Source of the DNA: Trametopsis cervina
Taxonomy: Eukaryota; Basidiomycota; Agaricomycetes; Polyporales; Irpicaceae
Length of the DNA: 64,000 nt
Assembly: GCA_022385755.1 (NCBI GenBank)
Contig: MU278348.1
Location: 1,865,470 to 1,929,469 of the forward strand
Reading direction: 5' to 3'
Part shown: piece by piece, positions 53,241 to 64,000 of the stretch
How the letters are laid out: each line of letters opens with the position of its first letter
How positions within the stretch are numbered: position 1 is the stretch's first letter
Program-made: the position numbers and the translations under genes
The notes under the pieces: generated by a model
Told to the model about the DNA's origin: nothing
Databases searched by the model: none
The model's input: the letters and a program-made list of their open reading frames with translations, nothing else

Positions 53241-56200
53241 ATGGCGACCGGCGTAGAAGCTGTTCTGAACGCCCTCGACGTCTTCGGTAGAGCACCAGAT
53301 AAAGCATCTTTAGAACGTGTCAACACCTGGCTTCAGGATTTTCAACATTCAGTAAATACTCTTTCGCCTTCTGGTCCAACCTGCCGCCCGCGGCCTCTGA
53401 CCTCCAACCCTCGCATCGTCCCAGCCTGAGGCATGGTCCACTTGCAACATATTGCTACTCTCTCCTTCCCCTGAAGTGACAGTAGCAGCCAAGCTTTTCG
53501 CCGCGCAAACCTTTCGCACAAAGGTGTGTGAATGATCTCATAGGCACGCGCAGTCAGGAAGACTGATTTGGTCTCCCTTTCATTGACAGGTTACCTACGA
53601 CCTCCGCGAGGTCGACGCCGCCAATCTTCTTGCGTTGCGCGACACTCTTGTGACCGCTTTGGAGACATTCCACAATGGTCCACGTTCGATCATGGTTCAG
53701 CTATGTCTTGCGATATCAGGTCTTGCTGTGCAGGTGCCGGCCTGGGAGAATCCCATCAAAGATCTCGTGGATTCTTTTGGGAGGAACCCAGCCACTGTGC
53801 CTGCCTTATTGCAGTTCCTTACCATATTACCAGAGGAGGTCACCTCCAACACCAAAATCCCCATCACGGTGAGCGCCACGCAGATCCGGGTCTCCTCTTT
53901 GTTCTTACCGGCATCGCGCAGGACGACGAGTATCGTGAAAGGGCCGCCAAGTTATTAACAGCAAACGCCCCAAGAATCATAGAGCTTTTGTCGATGTACC
54001 TTCAAGCTCCTGGTATGTCGCGATTGGTGTGGCACGCGCAGTTGAGTTTAACCTGATGCGTATGTTAGGAGCGACCTTTGCTGTTCAGACTCAGGTATTC
54101 CACTGCCTGAGCAGCTGGCTAGCGGCAGGGGAGATAGCTGCTGTTTCACTGGCACAGACCCCTCTTCTGGCATACGCCTTTGACGCGCTGTCCTCGGAGG
54201 ATCTCTTTGACGCTGCGGTAGTTGTCGTCTGTGACCTGATTCATGAGACACAAGAGATCGAAGACAACATGCCCGTCATAGAGCTGATAGTGCCCAGAGT
54301 TATTGCCTTGAAGCCTAAGCTTACCGAGTTCAAGGATGACCCAGAGAAGATCCGCGGGCTTGCTCGGATATTCGCTGAAGCAGGAGAGACATACCGCAGC
54401 TTGCTTCTTCACCATACGGAGACGTTCTTCCCCATCGTAGAGGCCATTGGTGTATGCTCTGCTTACCCTGACCTCGACATCGTCCCGATTACGTTCCCCT
54501 TCTGGATGCGTCTGGCACAGAGCATTGGCAAGAGATCGTCCGTGTCGCCGCTACTGCTAGATGCGTACAAGGCATTGATGGCCGTGGTCATTCGTCATCT
54601 TCATTTCCCTCCCGAAATTACAACAGTCACTGGGCAAGAAGCGGAGAGCTTCCGATCGTTCCGCCACGTAATGGGAGATACCTTGAAGGACTGCTGCTAT
54701 GTACTGGGCACGGATGTCTGCCTACATGCCGCGTACGAAATGATTACCAGCGCCATGACTAGAGGTCCCAACATTTCCTGGCAAGAAATAGAAGCACCTC
54801 TCTTCTCCATGAGGTCCATGGGCGCGGAGGTAGACCCCAACGATGACCACGCTGTGCCGAAAATCATGGATCTCATACCGAAGCTGCCTCCTCACCCGCG
54901 AGTGCGCTACGCTGCGTTGCTGATTATCTCCCGTTACACCGAATGGATCAATAAGCACCCTACATACATCCCGGACCAGCTCAACTATATATCCGCGGGG
55001 TTCGAAGACACCGACTCAGAGGTTAATGCCGCTGCCGGACAAGCACTGAAGTATCTTTGCCAAGACTGTAAACAGGTATGTCGTTGCACTGTATTGTATA
55101 CTCACATCCTCATGAAGTTTTTGCTTCACAGCACCTCGTGGATTTCTTGCCCCAGCTGCACCAATTCCTTGCATCAATGGGCGGGAAATTAGCGCAAGAG
55201 GATAAGGTCCAGGTATACGAGGCTATCGCCTTCGTGATATCAGCTATGCCCATGGAACATGCCGCAACTTCCTTGCGAGAGTTTGCACTCGACATACTGC
55301 AGTTGGTTCATACGACTGCTAACAAACCCACGGCTGCGACGAAGGAAGAACTTAAGCTCGTTATAGGTATTTCTATCTCATTCGTCATAGCAATTGCCGC
55401 TCATCACAATGTGTAGATGCACTGGAGACTCTTGAGGTCATGCTAGGAGTTATTGATACATTTGGCGACGAGTTGCCAGCTTCGTGTCGGAACACAGCTC
55501 AGGAAGCCTGGGCAATTTTTGATCCATTCATTGCGAAATATGGAAGCGACTATGATGTGTGCGAGCGTATAACACGAGTTCTTCGCCTTGGTCTCAACTT
55601 CTTCGGCACCTCGGCTCTTTCCGTCGTCCCTGCAGTCCTATCAAGGATGGCTACCGCGTTTGAAGCTACCGGGTTTGCCAGCTACCTCTGGATAATAGGC
55701 AAGGTCTTGGGCCGATTTGGTGCCGAAGAATCTCTCGCACTACAGAATTCGTTCAAGCATGCATTCGAACGAGCCTCTTCGAAATTGGTGAATCTGTTGC
55801 AGATCAAACCACCCACACAAATTCCCGATGGTATGCCGAAACCTTTTACACTGTTGTTGTTGGTACTGACTATACCATAATAGTTATGGAGGACTTCTTG
55901 CGAATGTCACAGCAATTACTAGACCACACTCCCGATATCCTATTCCCCTCGCCAGCCTTCCCAGTAACCTTCCGAGCTGCCATGGCATCTCTCACTTTGG
56001 TGCAGACTGATATTGTCTTCGCAGCCCTAGATTACATTCGCGACATCCTCACGCATGATTCCCTAGACCCGCCAGCAGTGCCGCCCCCAAAGTTCCCGAT
56101 TTATGCGGCAGCCATCAAAGCCGTAATCGAGAAGGAAGGCTTTGACTTGACCAATCTCCTGCTCTCTGGTCTTGTTGGTGACTTCCCGAGCGATTCGGCG

Positions 56201-56505
56201 TCATCTGTCATCACTGTCTTCCGTGTGCTTGCCAAGCTCTGGCCGTCACAACTCTCGACTTGGTTGCCGCTCGTTTTGCAGCAACTGCCTCCAACCTCGA
56301 CACCTGATCAAGTCAAGCAGGCATTCTTGGCAGACGTGTCACAGTGAGTATTATACATCAGTATAGATATTATTCTGCTGACTATGATGGCTTCAGATCA
56401 CTCAATGCGAAGGACTACGACAAGGTGAAGTATGCGATCTTGACACTCCATCGAGCATCGCGCAAGGCTCGTGATCGCAGACGAACGGGCCCGCTAGAAG
56501 GATAA
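53241..56505 (+). CDS. MTR10: importin-beta family receptor MTR10 (transportin-3 type)
   Basis: Nuclear import receptor for SR/RGG mRNA-binding proteins such as Npl3 in yeast; also linked to tRNA retrograde transport. At least eight exons, around 900 aa. The N-terminal HEAT repeats show the family pattern: 'LERVNTWLQDFQHS' spliced to 'PEAWSTCNILLL', 'VAAKLFAAQTFRTKVTYDLR', 'GPRSIMVQLCLAISGLAVQV' and 'DDEYRERAAKLLTANAPRII', then 'FAVQTQVFHCLSSWLAAGEI'. The C-terminal exon ('KVKYAILTLHRASRKARDRR') is the usual Mtr10 ending. Start at the ATG in 'TCAAGATGG'. Only the first four and the last splice junctions were checked in detail. Confidence 0.9.
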
Positions 56506-56741
56506 GGATGGATCGGTAGACAGAGACGATGTATTTGTAGTACTGGCTTGTTGACTGTATCTCTGAGCTCTGAATATGCAACCGTCGAAATCTCCCTGGT
56601 TTGTGCCTCGACCTGGCGCCTACTGCGGTCGTGACCGGAACGCGCCGACGCATGTGCTAAACACAGTTGTCACCGTCAGTGCTCTGGCAAGCCTACCGTA
56701 CAGTCTTTCTCTCTCACCACCGTTTACCACAACATTGACTA

Positions 56742-58109
56742 ATGCTCCGTCGTGCTGGACAATCTCTGACGTCCGCCGGTATATGTCTCACTTGCTGAAC
56801 ACACGACCTTCGTCTAAAGCGGTTCTCAATTCACAGCTGGACGTCGGACATTCTCGCAATCTGCGGCCCGACAGAGCTATGAAGATACAATAAAGAATCT
56901 TCTCATTCACAAGGATACGAAGGTTTTGTGCCAGGGTCTGACCGGAAAGACAGTACGTTGGACCGACTACTCTAGTATCCTCTATTACTAAAGTACGCTT
57001 TACACAGGGTACTTTCCACGTCAGAGAGGCTCTGGCGTATGGCACCAACATGGTGGGCGGTGTGTCCCCCAAGAAGGCGGGTCAGACACATTTGGGCCTC
57101 CCCATCTTCGGTTCAGTGAGAGAGGTATGTACTTTTTTCGCCGCGTTCTGGTCATATGGCTGAGGCAAGGCTCAGGCTGTACGCGAAGTCCAACCCGACG
57201 CAACCGTTCTCTACGTGCCGCCACCCACAGCTGCCGATGCTATCCTGGAGGCGATTGAGAGTGAGATTGGTCTCATTGTATGTATCACGGAGGGGATCCC
57301 CCAGCAGGACGAGATCAAGGTGTGTAACAGCGTTGCATCGTTTGCAATAGGAGACAAACGCGTTTTCAGGTTATGAACGCGCTGAAGAGCCAGTCCAAGT
57401 CTCGTCTGGTTGGACCCAACTGCCCTGGCATCATCAACCCGCTTGGCTGCAAGATGGGTATTCAACCTGGACACATTCACAAACCTGGCAAGATCGGTAT
57501 CGTGTCCCGTTCAGGTACTCTGACATATGAGGCTGTCGCGCAAACCACCGATGTTGGCCTCGGCCAGTCGTTGTGTGTTGGTATCGGCGGTGATCCCTTC
57601 CCCGGCACCAAACATTTGGACGTCATCAAGCTCTTCTTGGATGATCCCAACACAGAGGGTTAGCATGGAGGATTACCCCTTTATACATATATCGCTAATC
57701 GCGCACTCCAGGTATTGTCATCATCGGTGAGATTGGTGGTTCTATGGAGGAGGAGGCTGCGGAGTACTTGGAGAAGTACAACAAGACCAGGGCAAACCCC
57801 AAGCCTGTGGTCGGCTTCATTGCTGGTCGCACTGCCCCTCCCGGTCGCCGTATGGGTCACGCCGGTGCCATCATCTCTGGCGGAAAAGGTAATATATTCA
57901 TAGATGAGCTCCTACTTGTTCTTACGATGAATCTCTTCCAGGTGCTGCTTCCGACAAAGTCGCAGCCTTGGAGAAGGCTGGTGCCATTGTCACTGACAGC
58001 CCTGCAAAGATTGGTGCTGCTATGCTTAAGGTACGCATAGCACTTTTCGACGACTACTTTCCTACTGATATTATGGTTGTAGGCTATGCAACAGGCAGGT
58101 CTTGCTTAG
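56742..58109 (+). CDS. LSC1: succinyl-CoA ligase alpha subunit, mitochondrial
   Basis: TCA-cycle enzyme that turns succinyl-CoA into succinate with ATP/GTP formation. About eight exons. The presequence ('[20 protein letters not shown]') is rebuilt over the first splice. CoA-binding and core motifs follow: '[20 protein letters not shown]', '[20 protein letters not shown]', '[19 protein letters not shown]', '[13 protein letters not shown]' and '[10 protein letters not shown]'. The phosphorylated His lies in '[15 protein letters not shown]'. The last exon encodes 'AMQQAGLA'. All catalytic parts are present. It starts 236 bases after MTR10. Confidence 0.96.
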
Positions 58110-58356
58110 ATGAGGTGTTATACGTAGTTTAGTCGTTCCCTACTGTTATTTCTTAGATATCCGCAATGCGTATACCGTGTAGTCGAATGATGAAAGTATT
58201 CCCCTGCGTGATCAATGTAGGGTTTCTGATGAGACCGTGGACAAAGCGGTCGGGCTTCGCGACTCGGCGTCGACAGTTCCTGGTCATGTCACGTGGCTAA
58301 TATTTTGTGAGGTTGCAGCTGGGCGCTAGTACGCGACTTCAGCATCCTCTTCGTCA

Positions 58357-59362
58357 ATGTCGAAGGCTCTCGCTCGCTGGCGTGTCGCCTCTAATGTGGT
58401 TTCTAAGCCCACTCGTTCATTTGCATCAAGTCTGTCTTGCATTTCTGCTAACGTAAAGTCGTCTCGATTGACCATATGCTGTAGCATTGAACCTCCAGCG
58501 AGCAGCGGCTGCACATGCGCACAAGACTCACATAACCCGTTCATATTCCTCAACACAACGGCCTCCGGTACAGGAGCATACAGAGCCGCATGAATCTTAT
58601 CCAGTACTCTTGTCGCAACTTTCTGACTTGCCGGAGCTGGCTGCTCACCTCAATGAGACCTTCGCGCCGCTGGAGTTCTCGCCAGAACTTGCCGCGCGAA
58701 TATTAACACATCCAGGCCACAAGCATGCGTCCATATCCAGCAACTCACGGCTGAGTTTTATTGGTAAGCTCCTTTTGTTACCATGTTTATGGCTGAACGA
58801 CTGACAATCTCTCGTCCATAGGTCGCCGGGTGCTGCAGTCGTACCTTATGTTGTTCCTCAACTCCTCTCCAGACGCAGGCATTGCTCATAGCTATGAGAC
58901 TATCGTTGAAAAAACCTTGAACACATACATCCTGGGCGAGTTTGTTGCGCCGAAGTGGGGCTTGCCGCCTATCATGAAATGGAGGCCGATAGGGTTGGAC
59001 AGCCGAATTGACCGGCGGGACGCACACAAACTAGGGCGGGAGGCCGCGTTCAGTATAGGGTTATATAAAGCGTCTGGTACAGCTGTGGAGGCTCTGGTAG
59101 GAGGTGTCTTCCATCATTACGTGCGTACATTACATTGTGATTTTACCCGCTGTCCCGCTGATAATATCTCTAGGGTGGTAATGTGGCACATCGACTTTTC
59201 CACACAAGACTATTGCCACATGTTCTGCTCCCTGGCAGGCCAGATGGACTGCACGATTCATTCCATGGGCATGCGCTGAAAATATGTAAACAGCTGGGTG
59301 GCCAGCACGGTAACCTGTTAGATTCCGCCTCGCCAGAGACCCAGTCACCTCATAGTAGATAG
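58357..59362 (+). CDS. RNase III-fold mitochondrial ribosomal protein (mL57/MRPL15-like)
   Basis: Four exons if the start is the ATG at 58357: a 46 nt intron (GTAAAG..CCAG) would join 'LSCISAN' to 'RAAAAHAHKTHITRSYSSTQ', both presequence-like. No in-frame ATG exists nearer, so the 5' end is uncertain. The core 'FSPELAARILTHPGHKHASI' and, over the next splice, 'RLSFIGRRVLQSYLMLFL' are the RNase III signature helix, but the acidic catalytic residues are not evident. 'WGLPPIMKWRPIGLDSRIDR' and 'SGTAVEALVGGVFHHYGGNV' follow. Catalytically dead RNase III folds occur in the large mitochondrial subunit (mL44 and mL57); the length fits mL57. Confidence 0.7.
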
Positions 59363-59512
59363 TACATATAATTACGACTAATCTTTGGTCTGAAGAGGAT
59401 GCCATCCTCTGTCTCATACATTCAAGTATTACCGCGTGAGCTTGACATCACCATTCCCTCGCACGCGCAGACTACTTCACGGCATTTCCATTTGAGTTCT
59501 GCAAGCGCCACC

Positions 59513-60424
59513 ATGTCTTCTTACAAGCCATCGACCAAATTCCAGGATGCAGCTGCCTATCTATCCAATGCGACTGCCCTGGCAAATGTTTCGAATACAG
59601 TCAAATTAGAGGTCTTCAGTCTCACCAATACTCTGCAGTGCTCAGCATTCCTGATTCTTTTGTGTGCATGATCCTTTTCGACAGCTCTACGGCCTGTTTA
59701 AATATCTGACTGTCTCTCCTATTCCTACGACATCTCGCCCTGGTATCTTTGACTTTGCTGGCCGAGCCAAGTGGGATGCATGGAACGCAGCAGGGAAAGC
59801 TTATAAGGATAGCGGTTCCGAGGCAGAACAGCGATACACAACTATCGCTCGCGAGTTGGGGTGGACGGAAGGCGCAGGCGAGACGGCTACAACAGAAGCA
59901 GCCCAAACGTCACAATCTACCTCAGAGTCAAAACCAAGCGATGATATATGGGACGACGACAATACACCAAGGAAGTCCGGCGGGAACTCAGGGATGGGTG
60001 TAATTGTGAGCACAATCACAAAAGAAGGCGAGACGGGGCGAGAGGAAGGATCATTACATGCCTTCGCAATGCAGGGCGATGCGAAGGGCTTGCAGGCGTT
60101 CTTACAACAACATACAGAGATTAACGTGGATGAGAAGGACGAATACGTGAGTGAATATGTAGTTGTGCACCTGGACCGTATTTGACTGCTGTCACAGGGC
60201 TATACACCACTACACCTAGCCTGCGATAGAGGGCACAAAGCAGCAGCAGAGTTGCTTCTTGCTGCAGGCGCGAACCCTAGCCTCAAAGTACGAGAATTAA
60301 CATCTTGATACTGGAACTGGACTGACATCATGTGCAGGATGAAGATGAGTTCACCGCGCTTGAATTGGCACGCATAGCAGAGCATCATGAGATTGTAGCC
60401 TTGCTTGAGAGTCATGGAGATTAG
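59513..60424 (+). CDS. acyl-CoA-binding domain and ankyrin-repeat protein (ACBD6-like)
   Basis: Four exons from the ATG at 59513. The acyl-CoA-binding domain has 'KFQDAAAYLSNATALANVSN', then across the first splice 'LYGLFKYLTVSPIPTTSRPG' and 'AKWDAWNAAGKAYKDSGSEA', with the Tyr, Lys and Trp of the acyl-CoA site. A 70-residue Ser/Asp-rich linker follows. Two ankyrin repeats ('SLHAFAMQGDAKGLQAFLQQ' and 'GYTPLHLACDRGHKAAAELL') lead to the end 'ALELARIAEHHEIVALLESH'. ACBD6-type proteins bind long-chain acyl-CoA and link it to lipid modification; a similar role is inferred. Confidence 0.92.
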
Positions 60425-60717
60425 GAGATAATACACTGTATGTTGTGGTATCGTCTATGATTAATGCGATGCATAGCGAACCGTGTAAGGGAAGGGTTTG
60501 CGGCTGGTGGATGACTTGTGCGAGAGGCTGACCGCTGGGCTCTCGACGAGTCTCGCTCCCACTTCGAGTCGTGTGAGCCATTCGGCATGAATGAGCACAG
60601 TTTGGGATGTCTATGACGCCGCCGTTGAAGGTTTCGAAGCTTTCTGGGGCTTGTGAATAGGTACACCAGGTTTCAAGATACCTCCCTATGAGAAATTAAG
60701 CCACGCATATAGAAATA

Positions 60718-60978
60718 CTAGGCTGATTCACGACGCACCACAGTCAACAGCTTCACCACGCTCTCCGTCGGTTTCGCACCGTTCTCCAACCAGTACTTTA
60801 TCCTGTCCACACTCCACTGCACCGTTTTCTGCGGTTCGCCGAGCTTCACGCGCGGGTCGAACACAGCGAGCGTTTCGATGGGTTTCGCATTCCGGCGGGC
60901 CTCGTTATTTATGGCCACCATATGGAAGATGCGGTTGTGTCGGAGGCCATGCATGGCGAGGCGGATGCGGACGGCCAT
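60718..60978 (-). CDS. MRPS16: mitochondrial ribosomal protein bS16m
   Basis: Small single-exon gene, 86 aa, small mitochondrial subunit. The start 'AVRIRLAMHGLRHNRIFHMV' is the bS16 signature. It continues 'RRNAKPIETLAVFDP' and 'TVQWSVDRIKYWLENGAKPT', ending 'SVVKLLTVVRRESA'. Length and order are as in bacterial S16. There is no separate presequence; in bS16m the N-terminus itself acts as import signal. It is divergent from LSM5 with only 100 bases between the two ATGs. Confidence 0.95.
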   Translation of the reverse strand: MAVRIRLAMHGLRHNRIFHMVAINNEARRNAKPIETLAVFDPRVKLGEPQKTVQWSVDRIKYWLENGAKPTESVVKLLTVVRRESA

Positions 60979-61078
60979 GGTGGCAGTGGGTGGGCGTGTC
61001 TCTTGCGCCTTGGTGGACGTTCGAAGGAAACAGTCCTTTTAACGCCCATACGAACTCTCATCCCGCCACAACCTGTCC
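60979..61078. promoter_or_regulatory. compact bidirectional promoter, bS16m/LSM5
   Basis: The two start codons are separated by 100 bases, so both leaders and promoters must fit here or overlap the genes. No TATA box is seen. It joins a mitochondrial ribosomal gene to an RNA-processing gene. Confidence 0.55.
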
Positions 61079-61551
61079 ATGGCGTCCCAAATTCTTCCCC
61101 TCGGTGCGTGTAAACTCATGTAGATGTGTAAGGTCTAACAGAAGCGACATTACTTGTATTTAGAACTAATCGACAGGTGTATTGGCTCGCGGATATGGGT
61201 CATCATGAAGACTGAGCGCGAATTCACCGGCACACTCCTCGGTTTCGATGATTTCGTTAGTAAGTAATGGTGTTACCTACCATACTGTATCAATATACTC
61301 ATGCGATTTTATTAGACATGGTGCTGGAGGATGTGACAGAATAGTAAGCACACCCATCCGTGCGCCCGTCGCGAAACTGATTGCCTACAAGTGAGCACAC
61401 GCCACAAGGTATCAAGAAAACACAACTGCACCAGACACTGTTGAACGGCAACAACATCTGCATGGTAAGAGAGACGCGTTTTTCTTCAACTGATTGCCTC
61501 TTATTGTTTTCCTTGCAGTTGATACCAGGAAGTAACGGACCAGACTCATGA
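61079..61551 (+). CDS. LSM5: U6 snRNA-associated Sm-like protein LSm5
   Basis: Member of the Lsm1-7 (mRNA decay) and Lsm2-8 (U6 snRNP) rings. Five exons, with introns after 'LPL', 'DDFV', 'TEY' and 'NICM'. The Sm1 motif is '[20 protein letters not shown]' and Sm2 is '[17 protein letters not shown]'. It is almost the textbook LSm5 sequence, starting Met-Ala-Ser-Gln-Ile-Leu-Pro-Leu. The coding exons are 30 to 90 nt, so no single long frame marks the gene. Confidence 0.95.
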
Positions 61552-62000
61552 TCATCCGTAGGATGGTGCAGATGTTTCTGTGCATCCGCCCCAATGTAAG
61601 ATACGTCGAGCACGCAAAAGTAGAAGGACTATAAGTGAGGTTAGTCTAGATCTGCGCGATATTATACATGCATGTCGAAGTGTAGTGGCACAATGGTTCA
61701 TAGTACACTTTTATGATCCCTTCAGGGATCCTTTCTATATTTTGAGGGGAAGTGAATGGACGTAAAAGACTGACAGCCAGCTCGGACGTGATGAACTTGA
61801 AAGGGCGTAAAATGTGTGAAGAGGTTGTGACCACCAGCTGGTCCACAAAAATGCAGGCTGTTCCAGATGCCGAGAGAAGATAAACGCAATGCAAGTTATA
61901 CAATCGATAATTCGTCAGGAAACTGTTACGACAACACAGCGGGGGACAACAAGGAAGTGTGAAAGGAGAGGGACAAAAGATCTGAACGCAGCCGAGCCTA
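61552..62000. other. convergent intergenic region, LSM5/SRP1
   Basis: About 450 bases between two stop codons, most likely two 3' UTRs. Nothing else was seen. Confidence 0.4.
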
Positions 62001-63903
62001 TCACTGACTGAAGTTGAATCCGCCAGCAGGTGCAGCACCGGTATCTTGGTTGAACTACAGAGGCATCATCAGCATCTAAACAAGAATTATACGAGTAAAG
62101 CGACATACCGAGAAAGCACCACTTGCGTCCACGGTCGGGGCGCTGATGCCAGCATCGACTTCCTCATCATCCGGGAAATACTTGTCCATGATGTTGTACG
62201 CCTTTCTATAGATCTCCATGTTGTCGTGTTGTTGCAGGTTGTGAATGGTCACCATTCCACCAGCCTCCTCAACATACAACGCATACTGGTTCACTCCACC
62301 AGGGCCCTGAGCCTGCTTGTCCATCTCTCCAACCTTCAGAATGTTGTCGAGGCCATCGAGCGCTACCTGAATGATCTTATTGTCCATCATAGTAAGCAGG
62401 TCGCAGAGTGGCTTGATGCAGCCTTGGGCGACGAGGAAACGGATCTGCGAGGGCTCCTGCAGACCGCCAGAAGTAGCGTTCGAGATAGCCCAGCACGCCT
62501 CCTTGCGGGTCTTGAAGTCGGCGTTTTGAAGAATGTTGATCAGCGGAGGGATGATGTTGGCATCAAAGACGGCTTGGATCTGGGGTGGGGATCCAGCAGT
62601 GATGTTCGATATGGTCCAGCACGCCTCCTTGCGGATACCTTCCTTGGGGGAAGATAGGAGTGCGAGAAGGGCCGGGAGCGCACCAGACGCGATGACCACT
62701 TGAGTCTGCATATCGTCTCCAGTGACGATGTTACCGACGGAACGGAGCGCTGGTGTTTGCACGGTTGTGGATGTGTGCATAAGGAGGTCTACAAGTCGGC
62801 GACATACTCCAGACTCGATCACTGCCTGAATTTTGTCGTTTGAACCATCGGAGAGGTAAGAGATTGCCCAGCAGGCGTCGATGAGAATCTCGTCATCCAT
62901 AGAGTACATCAATTTCGTCAAGACCGTGAGTGCGGGAGAGATCTGTAGCAAGTGCATCAGATAATGAAATTCCATATCAGTGACCTATGCGTTACGCACC
63001 AGCTCCCAGTCCGGTTGCGGCGACTTTCCACGGCAGAAGTTGCTCAAGGTCCAGGTTGCGTTCCTCAGCATGCTGAGTTTATGGCTTTCGCTAAGAAGGG
63101 CCAACAGAGGACGAAGAGCTCCCTGTTGAAGAACATAGTCGCGGCACTGGGGGCTATCACCAGCAATGTTTCCAAGAGCCCAAACGGCCTGTTCCCGAAC
63201 ATCGTTCACGCTGGACGAGAGCAGCTTGATGAACTCCGGGACGGCTCCAGCGCCAATGACAGTTTGAGTGTGCTCCGCAGTGCCAGACGCAATGTTTGTG
63301 AGGGCCCATGCTGCCTCGAACTGTTGAAGGTATCAGAGAACATTCAAAGACAAGTATAAAAAGTGCATACCTGCAGCAACGGGTTGTCTCCTCTAAGGAA
63401 CTCTACGAAGCGAGGAACTACATTGCACTCGATAACGCGTTCGATTGGTGGGTTCTTCTCCTTGGAGAGCAGTTTGCGGAATTTGGTAGTGGCATCAAGT
63501 TGGCGTTCAGGATCGTCAGAGAAAACATCGTTAATCATAGTTTCGGCGAGCTGGAGCGTCTCTGATGAGCACCGCGTGTGACCAAATACTACAGAGATCT
63601 GAACGTACTGGAGAGTCTCCCCATGCCGCGCCTGAAGTCTCATCTTCCGAGTCGTCGGCAGTGGTAGGGAGGAAGTTACGCCTCTTTGAGATGTTTTCCT
63701 CTCGTTTTTGCCTTCTGATCTCTACCTGTTGCTCTTCACGTCGACGACGAAGGTCGTCCGCCTTCAGACCACCCTTATTTTTGTATTCTGTGAGCACATG
63801 AACATCAGTCACATCGCCATTATCCAGACGCGTCGAACGGTTGAAAAGACGACGATTGGCAAGGATACATACCATTTCTACGGTGAGCCAGACGGGACTC
63901 CAT
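62001..63903 (-). CDS. SRP1: importin alpha (karyopherin alpha, SRP1)
   Basis: Adaptor that binds classical nuclear localisation signals and docks to importin beta. About six exons. The N-terminal IBB domain is basic: '[20 protein letters not shown]' and '[19 protein letters not shown]'. Ten ARM repeats follow with the NLS-groove W-xxx-N array, such as '[17 protein letters not shown]', '[15 protein letters not shown]', '[14 protein letters not shown]', '[15 protein letters not shown]', '[15 protein letters not shown]' and '[14 protein letters not shown]'. The end after the last splice is '[17 protein letters not shown]'. The start is fixed by the first exon 'ESRLAHRRN' after Met. Complete. 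Confidence 0.96.
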
Positions 63904-64000
63904 TGCAATGCAGGAAAGTGTTCGTGTAAGAGTTAGAAAGTGGGAAGGAAACGCGCAGAACAGAGATTCGAAGGACGCTCTAAAAGAGGTCACACCGCGT

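Overview
The window is nuclear DNA of a filamentous basidiomycete, most likely an Agaricomycete. Genes are dense and lie on both strands. Almost every gene is cut by several 45-75 nt introns with GT..AG ends and CTAAC-type branch sites. The protein set is fungal: POP3, a BCK1-type MAPKKK, a CAS1 O-acetyltransferase, STS1/Cut8 and a secreted phytase. No transposon, CRISPR array, operon or intact tRNA was seen. Functions are assigned by recognising family motifs, since no search could be run. Exon joins were worked out by hand and most were checked for frame.

Layout. 1-1395: 3' end of TTI1. 1492-4919 (minus): DCD1 and POP3. 6019-11185 (plus): a GNAT acetyltransferase and an arrestin-like protein. 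11301-12454 (minus): a short-chain dehydrogenase, divergent from VTA1 (13014-14486). 14905-34676 is almost all minus strand: a coiled-coil orphan, a PPR-like mitochondrial protein, STS1, CAS1, a phytase, a rhomboid protease, a dienelactone-hydrolase-like/SnoaL fusion and an ankyrin-DIL protein. One short plus-strand transcription unit near 20.0-20.7 kb interrupts this block. 35110-46114 (plus): RRP15, GID8, BCK1 and an IQM-like calmodulin-binding protein. 46303-63903: CZIB, mS35, a nitrilase, a Cys-containing orphan, a CDC3-type septin, MTR10, LSC1, a mitochondrial RNase III-fold ribosomal protein, an acyl-CoA-binding ankyrin protein, bS16m, LSM5 and importin alpha SRP1.

The most interesting signal is non-coding. 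The 20.04-20.70 kb interval has three strong introns between tiny exons (29 and 30 nt) that make no protein. Each of its three introns is longer than usual (154-162 nt) and holds box C/D-like motifs next to 10-13 nt stretches complementary to conserved 18S/25S rRNA. I read it as a non-coding snoRNA host gene. The two long introns of GID8 (182 and 178 nt) show the same logic: a U45-like dual guide and a U24-like guide. Together they suggest five intronic C/D snoRNAs, two of them inside the gene for a ubiquitin-ligase subunit.

Much of the window serves basic cell machinery: rRNA modification and ribosome assembly (snoRNAs, RRP15, POP3), mitochondrial ribosomes (mS35, bS16m, the RNase III-fold protein), nuclear transport (MTR10, SRP1, STS1), cell wall and polarity (BCK1, septin, CAS1), ESCRT (VTA1) and nucleotide, carbon or nitrile metabolism (DCD1, LSC1, nitrilase). 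These genes are neighbours, not one pathway.
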